Source: Eurosta solidaginis
Taxonomy: Eukaryota > Arthropoda > Insecta > Diptera > Tephritidae
DNA length: 64,000 bases
Reading direction: 5' to 3'
NCBI RefSeq assembly: GCF_040869045.1
Contig: NC_090319.1
Span: 396,009,601 to 396,073,600 of the forward strand
In this document: piece after piece, positions 21,000-32,383 of the stretch
How the letters are laid out: the number at the start of each line of letters is the position of its first letter
Numbering within the stretch: the first letter of the stretch is position 1
The notes under the pieces: generated by a model
Seen by the model: the letters and a program-made list of their open reading frames with translations, nothing else
Databases searched by the model: none
Told to the model about the DNA's origin: nothing
Program-made: the position numbers and the translations under genes

Positions 21000-22825
21000 T
21001 GCTTTTGTTGTTGTAGCAGTACTTCTCCCCATCCAATAGTTGTGACCGATCACAAATTGTCATCAATATCCTCTAACGGGAGTCCAAGGAAACTTGCTGT
21101 TTCAATAGGGGTGGCCCATAATGAGAAGGTGTTAGAGGCGTTGGTTCCACAATACAGTTGAATGGTTCGTGTCATGTGGGGACACGTTAAAAGCAGGACA
21201 TATGTTTTGTATGTCGGGGCTGATTCTGGATAGGTAAGAGTTGAACCTGTTACAGTATCCAGATCGAAGTTGAGCTATAGTGATTCGCGTTTCCCTAGGG
21301 AGTGTGCGTTCCTCTTCTGCAAGTTTTAGGTATTGTTCTTTGAGTACAGGATTCATCGGGCAATTCCTGGCATAGAGGTCCGACGCCTGTTTGTGGAATT
21401 CACCGAGGACATGCTAGTGTTTTTGGCTTCATACGGCTCAGTATTATGGCAGGCCTGTAGCTTCTTCCAGTGAGTAGTCTTTAGGCTTTTCGACCATATC
21501 GGGGACGCGTAGCATGCAATCGGCTGGCCAATTGCTTTGTAATTGGTAATGAACGTTTATTTATCTTCTCCCCAAGTACTGCCAGCAAGAGATTTGAGGA
21601 TTTTATTACGGCTCTGAATTTTCTGAAAAATTGCGGCTGCGTGCTCACCAAAATGTAGATCCTGACAAACGTCACACCCAAGATTTTGGGGTGTAAGACA
21701 GTCGGTAGCGTAGTGCCTTTGACGTGGATGTTCAAAATGGTCGACATCAAGGACGTCCATGTTTTAAATAGAGTGGTCGATTATTTAGTCTGTGATAATG
21801 TCAGGTTTCGCGAGGTGAAAGAAACTGGAGAGATCAGGGAAGTAGCCGTTTATTTATTTGCAAACATCATCGATCTGTGGGCCTAGGCCTGTGGCCATTA
21901 TTGTGCAGTCATCGGCTTAGGAAAGGATAGTGACTTCTTCTGGTGGCGAAGGTAGCTTTGATATGTAGAAGTTAAACAAAATGGGGATAGGACACCACCC
22001 TGCGACACCCCTTGTTTAATTCTTCTTGGTTTTGATGTTGCGTTTCTAAATTGCACAGATACCTGCCGACCACCCAAATAATTTGCGGTCCACCTTTTGA
22101 GACTTGGGGGAAGGGTAGACCCTTCCAGGTCTTGCAGTAACGTGCCATGGTTGACCATATCAAAAGCTTTTGATAGGTCTAGCGCAACGAGTACTGTTCT
22201 ATGGTGGGGGTTTTGATTTAAACCGCAATTTATCTGGATGCTAATGGCATTTAGCGCGGTGGTTGTGCTATGAAGTTTTCTAAAGCCATGCTGATGACAC
22301 TCTAGTTGCAAATTTGCTTTGCAATAGGGGAGCAAAATGGCTTCAAGCGTCTTGGCTACTGGCGATAGGAGAGATATCGGGCGATATTTTTCGGGGATAA
22401 CAAAGGTGGAAAGGGACAGGTTGAAGACATGTGCTAAATATTTGAAACCCTCTTTACCTAGGCTTTTAAGCATCGGCATGGCTATGCCGTCTGGGCCCAC
22501 TGCTTTAAATGGTTTAGCATGACCGATGGCATCCTCAACCTCTTTGCCGGTGATGGCAATTGGGGACGCGCTGAATTTATGTTTATGTGCGCGTCTGTTG
22601 GCCCGCCGTCTGACTTTGTTATTGTGCTTAGACGGATTCGATAGGGTTTTTACGGTGGGCCAAAGCTTACCCACACCGGCAGAGAGGTTACAACCACTTA
22701 GATGCTCCTCCCATTTCGCCCGCTTGCCTTCATCCACAACCAATCTGATGCGTTGGCTTATGTCCCTCATTTGGGGATCGCCGGGATCGGGCTGTCTCAT
22801 AAGGCCACGCTCTTTCGCTAAAATT
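21000..22825 (-). mobile_element. Jockey-like LINE, 5'-truncated
   Basis: The element covers the reverse transcriptase (own entry) and the C-terminal part to a 3' tail of GCTAC with AAC repeats at 21040-21000. The C-terminal frames include HFEHPRQRHYATDCLTPQNL, IQSRNKILKSLAGSTWGEDK, MNPVLKEQYLKLAEEERTLP and SGYCNRFNSYL. The last two match 61.0-61.3 kb and 10.8-11.0 kb. Frames shift near 21.9, 21.75, 21.5 and 21.36 kb, so the copy is dead. It abuts repeat B at about 22826. Confidence 0.85.
21898..22800 (-). pseudogene. Jockey-like reverse transcriptase frame (300 aa)
   Basis: This is the longest open frame of the copy. It has FKAVGPDGIAMPMLKSL (fingers), YRPISLLSPVAKTLEAIL (motif 1-2), HGFRKLHSTTTALNAI, VALDLSKAFDMVNH (motif A with its Asp) and RIKQGVSQGGVLSPFC (motif B). 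The enzyme would copy RNA into DNA at the target site. The frame shifts just before the YADD motif; SYADDCTIM-like coding follows in another frame near 21.91 kb. There is no endonuclease domain upstream, so the element is truncated. The PEKYRPIS stretch appears to lack the residues that normally join the two segments, a probable internal deletion. Confidence 0.85.
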
Positions 22826-23120
22826 GCGTTTGTATGACATGGGTATCAAATGTAAGGTATTAACGAGCATTTTAGAAGGGAGTGGGCCGTAGTTCTATAG
22901 GTGGACGCCTTTTCGAGATATTTTCATAAAGGAGGACCAGGGGTGACTCTAGAATGCGTTTGTACGATATGGGTATCAAAGGTATTAATGAGGGTTTTAA
23001 AAGAGAGTGGCCCTTAGTTGTATATGTGAATGCGTTTTCGAGATATCGACCAAAATTTGGACCAGGATGACCCAGAACATCATCTGTCGGGTACCGCTAA
23101 TTTATTTATATATGTAATAC
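22826..23120 (+). mobile_element. Repeat B, left copy, part 1
   Basis: Two diverged units of about 125 bp, each with GTATGACATGGGTATCAAA or GTACGATATGGGTATCAAA, followed by GAGTGG and TTTTCGAGATAT. It then has CCAGAACATCATCTGTCGGG and TATATATGTAATAC, where the Gypsy element interrupts it. The element resumes at 32912. An inverted copy with the same order occupies 34513-41118. Confidence 0.8.
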
Positions 23121-23651
23121 TGTAAAGTGGCATTTCGATGCTACTTAATTTTGGGCATACAGTCCCACGCGCCCCCACACGTGCAAAATAAATTAAACGC
23201 CGCACTTGCTTTAATTTTAGTTACTTTTTATTAAAATTCTCTTGTGGTTGTTTGTTAAGTTGCTTTAAGTTTTATTTGCACAATAAATGTTTAATTTTAA
23301 TAAACCTAGTCCTTAGTTATTTTAGTCTTAGTTTTGTTAACTACGCCGTTCTTTCTCGCGTGTATTGCGGCAGCCGGTTCCCTTCAAACTCTACTCAAAA
23401 ACTGAAGCTGAAAGCTGCTGACGCTTCAAAGCAGCCCTGCCAGTATGCATTTTCGCATAACGGGAAAATCGTATGATGCGATGGCGTGATAGAGTCGAGT
23501 AACGGGAGATTCAACCAATGGGGTTGAATCTCCGCATCATTCCACTCTAACATTTTAAGTGATGCCAAGTGTTAATATGAGGGTTGCATCTTTTTATATA
23601 TTTGATGGGGAGTTGCCAGATTTAAATGCAGTGACCCAATTTGACACTACA
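23121..23651 (-). repeat. 3' LTR of the Gypsy element
   Basis: 531 bp, TGTAAAGTGGCATTTCG at the left and TTTGACACTACA at the right, that is TG...CA on either strand. It is nearly the same as the 5' LTR; one clear difference is 7 bp (GCTGAAA type) present here near 23410 and absent there, which accounts for the length difference. Confidence 0.92.
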
Positions 23652-23664
23652 TCATCCCCCTTTA
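23652..23664 (-). other. Polypurine tract
   Basis: On the minus strand AAAGGGGGATGAT directly precedes the 3' LTR, the expected place for the plus-strand primer of a retrotransposon. Confidence 0.8.
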
Positions 23665-24275
23665 GAAAAGAATTTGGCAAGGTGATCAGTCTTGCCACAT
23701 TCTTCTTTAGGCTATATCAAAAAGAATTAAAATTTAAATTTGCAAAAAGAAATATGTAGAAAAAGTTAATTTTTAGATTTTGATAATTTAGTTTGGTTTG
23801 AAGTGAGCCGATATTTTATTTTGTATGGTAAGCTTCTTGTATAGGCTACTACTATTACTACTACTTAACGTAAGTTTTATGTATTATTTAGGTGACATAT
23901 ATTTAGTAAATTAACCCGTATCGAAATTAAACTTAAAAAAAATTTTTTTTTTAACATTCTTTGGCGCATTCCTAAAATATGTTTATATTTAAAGATTAAT
24001 TAGTAAAATTTAAAAGTACTATCAATTTTAATTAAACTTTTGGATACGGTTTTTATGTACAGTTTTTTCAATTTTATTAATTTCATCGTAAATTGTTACA
24101 TTTGGTCCATCGATATTCTTTATTATGTAGGGACCTTGATATAGAACCCTATCATTAATTTTAATTTCTAAAGGCTTAGCCGTTTATCGGATAATTCTTT
24201 GTTTCTAATTTTATGTTTATTAATCAAATTTGTTGCCATTTTATGAGGTTTTTGCATTCTATATTTTAGCTATTT

Positions 24276-24981
24276 TTAATTTTCTACATTATAAATCGGA
24301 TCGATTTGTTCCTTTTGTAATTCATGTGGCATTGTAGATTTTCTGCCAAATATTAATTCGAAAGGAGTAAATTTATTATCAAAAATCGAACTACTTGTAG
24401 TATTATGTAAAAATGTAAAGTATTTCAAATATGTATCCCAATCTGAATACGTTTCATCTAGATATGCACGTAAGTATTCGTTAAAGACTCTATGGTTTCT
24501 TTCAACAGTACCAACAGTTTCCTGGTGATAAGCTGTTGAGAAATAATGCCTAATTTTTAAAAGTTTTGTTAATTCCGAGAATAATTCATTTTTGTATTCC
24601 GTCCCTAAATCGGATCTAATGGCTTTCATTGTGCCATATGTTAATATAAAGGTTTCAAAAATAGCACAAGCAATAGTTTTTGCTGATTTATCTGGTACGG
24701 CTACCGTTACTAAATACCTGGTATTTAGAAAAGTCACAAATCATAGTAACAGCGAACTTGTTACCATAGTTTGATTCTGGAAGTGGACCTATTGTATCGA
24801 CAATTACTATGTTAAATGGTTTACAGGGTGTTGGAGTAAGGACATGATTTTCTTTTGTTTTTGGTCTCACTTTATTTAAAAGACATTTATTGCAATTTTG
24901 TACAAATTTCGCTATATCACGTGTCATGTTTTTCCAGTAATATTTAGTTCTAAATTGGCATATAACCTTTTTGTTCCGCAA
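24276..24981 (-). pseudogene. Gypsy integrase
   Basis: The frame at 24981-24688 has the end of the zinc-binding region (VQNCNKCL) and the first catalytic Asp in FNIVIVDTIGPLPES. The frame at 24737-24276 has IRSDLGTEYKNELF (second Asp) and ETVGTVERNHRVFNEYLRAY (catalytic Glu). This DDE enzyme would insert the cDNA. The two frames overlap, showing one frameshift near 24.7 kb. A YLRAYLDETYSDWDTYL plus FTPFELIFGRK tail is typical of this clade. Confidence 0.85.
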
Positions 24982-25386
24982 TGACCTCCTAACAGTGGAT
25001 CTTCGTGATAAATTGTGATAAGTTTTTGTTTCTGTTCATTGTCTGTTACGGTCTCTACAGGGTCCGTCAATATTATTTGTAATGATTTTAAAATTTCATT
25101 TCCGCGGATTTTAAAATTTGTAATTGTAAAATTATTGAAAAATATATCGCCTTTTTGGCCATTCTAATTGTTTAATATTGTGATTGTCGGCTGCTTTTTC
25201 CAGCCTCGAAAGTAGCTCATCTAAATTCGTTATTTCGTTACCAGTCACGAGATTAAGTAAATTATATTTTTTATGTTTTAAATGCGCATAAATTTGTAAA
25301 TTGGTGATCTCCTTATTTTTAGTATTTTGTATATTTGATTTTACTCGCGGTAACTTTTTTGGAAAATCGTTTTGAAGTCGTATCAT

Positions 25387-25887
25387 TTAAAAATTTTTTT
25401 TTTCGTATTGTAATTCTTGTTTAGTTTGTGATCGCGTTTTCACGGCTAAAACGTGTTTTGTCGAATCTTTAATTTCGTCTATACTTATACGCGAAAGTGC
25501 ATCAGCCACAACATTCGATTTTCCTTTAATATATTCAATTGTAAAGTTGTATTCTGATAAATCTAATCTGATTCTAGAGAGTTTCGAGGAAGGATCTTTC
25601 AAATTAAATAAATAAACTAATGGTCTATGGTCTGATTTTACCGTGAAATGTGTACCGTAAACATACGGCCGAAAATGTTTTATAGCAAAATGTATTGCTA
25701 AAAGTTCTAATTCTATGATTGCCTTTTTCTGTTCGGCTTTATTGAAAGATTTTGATGCAAAGCAAATCGGTAAATCATTATCTCCATGTTTTTGGCTTAA
25801 TATAGCGCCACAACCACTCTTAGATGCATATACAGTGATAATAAATTCTTTTGAAAAATCAGGGTATTGTAATAGTTGAGGAGACAT
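25387..25887 (-). pseudogene. Gypsy RNase H
   Basis: 166 residues open without interruption: ITVYASKSGCGAILSQK (RNase H start), ELELLAIHFAIKHFRPY (the Glu motif), FTVKSDHRPLVYLF (Asp motif) and KGKSNVVADALSR (last Asp). The first catalytic position reads YAS where TDAS is usual, so the first Asp seems lost. The domain degrades RNA of the RNA-DNA hybrid during reverse transcription. Confidence 0.85.
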
Positions 25888-26117
25888 TAATGATAATCTT
25901 AATTTTTCGAAAGCATTTTCAACTTTTTTTCGATTTAGACGATTTAAAGGGGCTGCCAGTGACGCAAAGTTAGGTATAAAACGCCTATAATAATTTGCAA
26001 ATGCAACGAATCGCCTAACAGCGTCCTTGTCTTTAGGCTTAGTGTATTTTTTAATTGCGTCTATTTTTTAGTCATCTGGCAGCAGGCCGTTTGAGGTGCA
26101 TTTATGGCCTAAAAAAG

Positions 26118-26758
26118 TTACTTCAGAACGAAGGAAATTTCATTTCTGGGATTTAACTTTAAATTGAATTTTCTACAAGTATCGAAAACTTTTTCTAAAT
26201 TTTTGAGGTGATGTGTCTCGCTACAACCGATGACGATAACATCGTCAATGTACATAAAAGCTTGATTTGGCGAAATGCCTGAAAATGCTAACGACATCAT
26301 ACGTGAAAAAGAGTTTGGTGCTATATTTAAACCGAAAGGTAAAACTTTCCAACGAAAAGCTCCTCGATCTGTACTGAAAGATGTAACGTCTCTAGAATTG
26401 ACATGAAGTGGTATTTGGTGAAAACCAGAAAAAAGATCTAAAGTCGAAAAATATTTGGCTCTGCCAAGATTGTCGAGTATGTCGTCTACGCGTGCCAACG
26501 GAAATTTGTTTGCGATAAGCTTTTTGTTGACTGCTCTGAAATCAACGCACATACGCCTGAAGGATCTTTTTTCGGCACCAAAATTAAAGGACTGTTATAA
26601 TTAGAAAAGCTGGGTTCTATTAAATCATTTTGCATTAAATTTTCGACTTGTTTATTAATTTCTTCACGTTGTGTATATGGTAAACGATAATTTTTTATAT
26701 AGACTGGATTTTTATCAGTTAAATGTATCTTTTGTTCGTAAAAGTTATTTAAAGTCAT
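26118..26758 (-). pseudogene. Gypsy reverse transcriptase
   Basis: The first frame (26758-26486) gives YRLPYTQREEINKQVENLM and SPLILVPKKDPSG. The second (26552-26118) gives CVDFRAVNKKL, FSTLDLFSGFHQI (motif A), VLPFGLNIAPNSFSRMM (motif B) and FMYIDDVIVIG (YIDD catalytic pair). A frameshift separates them near 26545, and another falls near 26118, after which the thumb region continues toward the RNase H. Order and motifs are those of Ty3/Gypsy Pol. Confidence 0.88.
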
Positions 26759-26815
26759 ACGATCAGTTTTTAAAGCGAATACATCGGCATATTTTAAGCA
26801 TAAATATAGTAATTG

Positions 26816-27464
26816 TTATTGAGCATAACCCGGCATTTGATTTTTCAAAATTTTCGTTAATTCCTCTAAGCGTTTTTGATCTTTTGAAGTTTCATTGATT
26901 TTGTAGACATTGTAGTTGGTGATATCTTCCGTTACGATATTGCAATTGTTGACATGTTTTACTTCGTCAGTAACATTTAAAATTTTTAGAACTGGATTAT
27001 TTGTGTCAACAATGCACTTTGCCGTAAAAACACCACTACAGATTTCTTGTGAGTCTACAAAAACGGGATTGTCGCATTTTGGTAATTTAAATAACCGATA
27101 AACTTCAAATCTCGGAGGAATAACTAAAGAATCGGTACTTGTGCTGTGCAAAATTGGAATATTTAGTGTTTTTAAGCCGGTATTAATAGTTATGCTATCG
27201 CTTGCATAATTAATAATGCATTTATTTAATTTTAAAAAGTCTTTGCCGAGTATTCCGTCTGAGTTTTAAGGTTCCTAAAGTTGAAATTGTTTCAGGTGTT
27301 ACGCCTGTTATGTTGGTTATTTCGTTACTATTAAAGTTACAATTTTGCGATAAACTTGAAATTTTGATTAAAGAAATATCTGCTTGAGAATCTACTAGAA
27401 AAGTATATGGTTTGTAGGAATCGCTACATTGAAGTTCAATAAAATCCGAATAATTAAGGTTCAA
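26816..27464 (-). pseudogene. Gypsy protease and Pol N-terminal linker
   Basis: The frame at 27464-27222 contains YTFLVDSQADISLIK, placed like the D-T/S-G active site of retroviral-type proteases but reading DSQA. The frame at 27151-26816 (IPPRFEVYRLFKLP, VEEN-like ending in LEELTKILKNQMPGY) leads to the reverse transcriptase. A frameshift lies between them near 27.25 kb. Confidence 0.7.
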
Positions 27465-27502
27465 GCAGTAGATGGATTTTAATATTTTTGAAGAAGATTC
27501 GT

Positions 27503-28673
27503 TTAATTGTCTAAATCGTGATCCGGATCCCCCAGTGTTCGCTCCTGAGGGTCGTTCACGTTTAAAGCGCGTACATTGGCATTACTTCGCGAATTTGAAC
27601 GTCTATTATTATTATTAGCATTATTGTTACTACTACTAGGCTGATTGTTTCTATTAGTGCTATATTTGTCATTATTACCCCTATTAGAATTATTGTACCC
27701 GTAATTATTATTGTTGTAGTTATTTCTATTGTTATTGTTGAATCTTGCATTTGGATTGTTGTACCTATTATTGAAATTATTACCTCTATAATTTCCTCGA
27801 AAACTACTTTGCCAATTACCACGAGTACGGAATGCTAGTACTTGTCTTTCTTTTACCTCATTATTACGTTCGACTATCATTTTTGCAACTACGTCTTTTG
27901 AATCACTGAAGGTAGTTGAAGCCAGGATGGATTTGACCAATTCTGAACGAGTGTTCAACCTGCTTACATTCACTGTTTGCTCTACGGCCATTTCATGTGC
28001 CTTGGCTTGTGTCATACCTTCAATAATCAAAGAACGTTCCAATGCGTCGGATAGTTCTTCAACGCGACTTCAACAACTTTCGAGTTGTCCTTATTTTATT
28101 TTTTTTTTTCAAGGCAGTCTTTATGTCCTCAACTGGGTTTATCACGGTTGGCAATGCTTCGCGTGCTTTTCCCTCAAGTTTGGATTTCAAAAATGCAATA
28201 AAAGTGCTATTTAAATTTTCATCTGAGAAGACTTCAATTAATTTTATTTTGTCGATAAAAGATTCTAATGCCAGCGGATCGCCGCTGTAGTTTTCCCTAA
28301 TAATTGAGGCGCAACTGGAAATGAACAACTTTTTCTGTTCTGAGGTTGCCATGATTGAAATATTGTTATTCGATTGTAAATCTGAAGAATAATTTGTCGA
28401 GGGCAAAAAATTAGAAAAATTTGAAATAGAACAAGAATTGGAAAAGTCAGCTTCTGACTGAAAATTGGAAGTGCTAGTTAGTAGGTTGTCTGAATTATTA
28501 GACGAATTTGCTGAAGGCTGAGTGTTTACAATATTAGTTACTGACTGAAAATTTGAATTATTATTTTCTGCGATATCTGAGTCATTTAATCCAAAAAAAT
28601 CTTCTTGACGAGCTAGTGAACAACTACCTTTAGAGCTTGATTGATCGCTGGAATTGCCCTCAGAATCGGACAT
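27503..28673 (-). pseudogene. Gypsy Gag with one frameshift
   Basis: The first frame starts with ATG at 28673, with a Ser/Asn-rich N-terminus. It then has LESFIDKIKLIEVFSDENL and IAFLKSKLEGKAREALP, the capsid-like part of 412-type Gag. The frame breaks at a run of ten or so A (minus strand) near 28095 and continues at 28042-27503 with LIIEGMTQAKAHEMAVEQTV and VLAFRTRGNWQSSFRGNYRG. The Asn-rich tail is coded by AAT/AAC triplets. No CCHC zinc knuckle is seen; the Arg/Gly/Asn tail may bind RNA instead, which is inference. Confidence 0.85.
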
Positions 28674-29790
28674 GTGTTTGAAACAGGGTAATTTTATTGA
28701 AAATAATTATTTTAAAAGAAAACAATTTTGTAAATCAGGTAAATATTTTGTAAATCCGAGTATGTTTTGAAAGTCCGGTATATAATTGTTGCGTTTGGTA
28801 TAAATGTTATAAAATGGTAAGTCTGGTTAAGATAATTATATAAATTGTGTTTTTGAAACAAAGGAACATCCGGTCTGCAGATTTTCTCTAAATTATAGGC
28901 TAGAGAAATGCCTACCGCCCTTCCGTGCCGAACTTAGTCGGTCTTACCGACTGTCCCCCACTAGGTTAGCCCCGCTAGCTAACCAATGGACAGGCTGTCC
29001 TAAAAAGGACACTTGGTCTGTGGTTTCTCGCCCCGTAGAATTGGCTTTGCAAAAGGAAATAGGCAAGTGTGCTCCGGTTTTATTTATTTTGTGGAAAACC
29101 GAAACAGGCCTTTTTTTTTTCCAAACTGTTTCACGAGAACATGTATATACATATATAATTTCTACAGCAAACGAAACGCTTTATTTAAAGTTGTAGTTAA
29201 TGAAAACATTTTAATTTTTTTTCATATTAAATTCATGTGTTATATAAAGGCAAAAATGTCATTTTATGACATATCATTATATATGTATTAGTGTATGTAA
29301 TGTATTAAGACATTTTTTTTTTTTGTATTGAGGGTATATGTTTCTACGTATTTAAACTGTGAAATGTTACTTGTAAATGTTTACAAAAAATACTATTCAT
29401 GGTTTGAAACCATTTGAGAAATATTTGGAAAAAGTTATATTTATTTAATTTTTGAAAACCGCAATCGGTTGATTTTCAGCATTTCTTGTAGGCTACATAA
29501 AAATAGTACATATACCTTTGTATGGCGCTTACGATTAAAACAAGTATTTGAAAATAAAATACATACTTTGCTCCTTCCCTTGATATTTCGTGGTTCATCT
29601 GCAGGTTGATATCTTCACCTGTACCTTTTAATTGTATGGCTAATGGGTGTTCCACGCCTTTCGAAGTGTGATGATAATCTGCCTTTATGTAATTTTCATT
29701 TGTTTCCAGGCAAGTGATGAATTTTGGATGATTTTTTTTTGTTGAAAAATTTTAGAATCCATGTATGTGTTTTGTAGATTTGTTTTAAAT
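28674..29790 (-). other. Gypsy leader, proximal part
   Basis: Between gag and the palindromic insertion the leader holds no long frame on the coding strand. It includes GC-richer sequence at 28900-29000 (ACTTAGTCGGTCTTACCG) and T-rich runs. Long leaders are usual in the 412/mdg1 group. Confidence 0.6.
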
Positions 29791-29805
29791 GTAAATGTTT
29801 ATTGT

Positions 29806-31405
29806 TTTTGTTTTTATCGGTCTATTGATAAATCATTCAAGGTTCGAATCGAGCCCAAGGCCAGAACAATAATTTTTTCTAATGATAATTATTGTTATTT
29901 TTTAATTTATCTAAATTTGAAAAATTGTATTTTGTTTTTGGAATAGTAAGTAGAAAATTTTTCAGACAACCTGCCATAGCTGCGCAGATAGATCCATTTC
30001 AAAGGGTGATAAGCCTTCATCATCAGTACGCTTTAGGCATGCTGCGCTAACCATTTAGCTATACAGCGGTGGTTTGTTTGACTGGCAAATTTGCTACTTC
30101 TATTCCTTTTTACCAACTATATTTATTCAGTGTTGCGCCATCTGGTGCAAATCACTGATAATGCTGGATTTTTGTTTATTGTCAATTACTTTGTTTGACA
30201 TTCCCAAGTGCTCATGGTTTATTAACAATTGTTTTTGTTTTTATCGGCCTATTGATAAATCATTCAAGGTTCGAATCGAGCTCAAGGCCAGAACAATAAT
30301 TTTTTCTAATGATAATTATTGTTATTTTTAAATTTTTCTAAATTTGAAAAATTGTATTTTTGTTTTTGGAATAGTAAGTAGAAAATTTTTCAGACAACCT
30401 GCCATAGCTGCGCAGATAGATCCATTTCGAAGGGTGTTAAGCCTTCATCATCAGTACGCTTTAGGCATGCTGCGCTAACCATTTAGCTATACAGCGGTGG
30501 TTTGTTTGACTGGCAAATTTGCTACTTCTATTCCTTTTTACCAACTATATTTATTCAGTGTTGCACCATCTGGTGCAAATCACTGATAATGCTGGATGAA
30601 ACAAAAACAATTGCTAATAAACCATGAGCACTTGGGAATGTCAAACTAAGTAATTGACAATAAACAAAAATCCAGCATTATCAGTGATTTGCACCAGATG
30701 GCGCAACACTGAATAAATATAGTTGGTAAAAAGGAATAGAAGTAGCAAATTTGCCAGTCAAACAAACCACCGCTGTATAGCTAAATGGTTAGCGCAGCAT
30801 GCCTAAAGCGTACTGATGATGAAGGCTTAGCACCCTTCGAAATGGATCTATCTGCGCAGCTATGGCAGGTTGTCTGAAAAATTGTCTACTTACTATTCCA
30901 AAAACAAAATACAATTTTTCAAATTTAGAAAAATTAAAAAATAACAATAATTATCATTAGAAAAATTATTGTTCTGGCCTTGAGCTCGATTCGAACCTTG
31001 AATGATTTATCAATAGGCCGATAAAAACAAAAACAATTGTTAATAAACCATGAGCACTTGCGAATGTCAAACAAAGTAATTGACAATAAACAAAAATCCA
31101 GCATTATCAGTGATTTGCACCAGATGGCGCAACACTGAATAAATATAGTTGGTAAAAAGGAATAGAAGTAGCAAATTTGCCAGTCAAACAAACCACCGCT
31201 GTATAGCTAAATGGTTAGCGCAGCATGCCTAAAGCGGCTTAGCACCCTTCGAAATGGATCTATCTGCTATGGCAGGTTGTCTGAAAAATTTTCTACTTAC
31301 TATTCCAAAAACAAAATACAATTTTTCAAATTTAGAAAAATTAAAAAATAACAATAATTATCATTAGAAAAAATTATTGTTCTGGCCTTGAGCTCGATGC
31401 GAACC
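29806..31405. mobile_element. Palindromic cluster of four tRNA-like SINE units
   Basis: Two direct units of about 425 bp (29806-30230, 30231-30597) face two inverted units (30598-31020, 31021-31405). The last unit of the left arm lacks about 65-70 bp, so the hairpin has a loop of roughly 70 bp and arms of over 700 bp. In the plus orientation of the right arm, units contain TAGCTAAATGGTTAGCGCA (close to a tRNA box A) and CCCTTCGAAATGG (box B-like). The whole is flanked by GTAAATGTTTATTGT (29791-29805 and 31406-31420), so it appears to have moved as one piece. Confidence 0.75.
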
Positions 31406-32368
31406 GTAAATGTTTATTGTTGCAATTAATTCAGTTTCTTCGCTTTAAAATCTGTTTTTTTTTTTTAGTGTGATTGTGTAATTTTGAAAATTTTTTTTTT
31501 TTTTGCTTTAATTTTTCAGTTTTTGTTTTTTTGTATTATTTCCAGTTTTTTCAATTTCTAGATTTTGTACTTTTTTGTAGATTTTATATATAGTATATAT
31601 ACATATGTGTTTTTTTTTTTTTTGGGATTATTTTTGTAGTTTTAGTTCAGTTCACCCATATCTTTGTATATTTTGTTGATTTAAGCATATTTTGTGTAAT
31701 TGTGTAGTTTACAAATTTTTTTTGTAGGTTTTGTATTTTTTGAAGATTTTCCTTTTTAACACTTGAGTTCGTTTAAACTGTATTATGTATGTACAATGTT
31801 GCGCAGTAATTTCGGAGCTCTAAAACGACACCGCAATTTCCAATTTTTTCCTTTGCAAAATTTTTCCATCGACGCCGCAACTTAGGAATTGAAACGTCAT
31901 TTTTCCCATATTAACGTAGCAAACTCTCACCACCTTCACTTTTATTCGGTGAAAAACTATCACTGTGATAATGTTGATATTTAAAAAATGTTCAACATAT
32001 TTTTATGGCAAAAATTATTTTTGGAAATCTTTTGTTTCTGCGATTCGCAATAAATTAACGTTTTTCCACGCCTACTTTTTGGTATTAAACGGTATCAACT
32101 CCCTATGGGACTGTACTACGTTAGGCACAATAATTTTCACTGCTACTGTCTTCTGATATCCCGTTTCGTGGATTTTTGGCACGGTCATTCCGTTATTAAC
32201 GCTAGTTTTAGCGAAGCGTAGAAAATTAGTATATATATTAAAATATGCTGGACTTTGAAATAAAAAGTTTTGGCGATTTTCTTACACAAACGTTTTTATT
32301 TTTTCCGAGTTAAAACATGGAAAAGAATCGCATTATTCTAACAAAAAAAATTCTTTCGTTGCGAACGA

Positions 32369-32383
32369 ATGTCACGGTCGCCA
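32369..32383 (-). other. Primer binding site
   Basis: TGGCGACCGTGACAT directly follows the 5' LTR on the minus strand. It has the TGG start expected for pairing with a tRNA 3' CCA and matches what I recall of the arginine-tRNA site of 412/mdg1 elements. Confidence 0.8.

Noticed and set aside
27562..27822. Ile/Thr-rich 86-codon frame that looks like a membrane protein
   Set aside because: Shifted reading of the AAT/AAC repeats coding the Asn-rich Gag tail.
30780..30870. Possible tRNA gene (TAGCTAAATGGTTAGCGCA near a TTCGA box)
   Set aside because: It recurs in all four SINE units, and I could not pair a full acceptor stem or anticodon arm. It is a tRNA-derived SINE head, not a tRNA gene.
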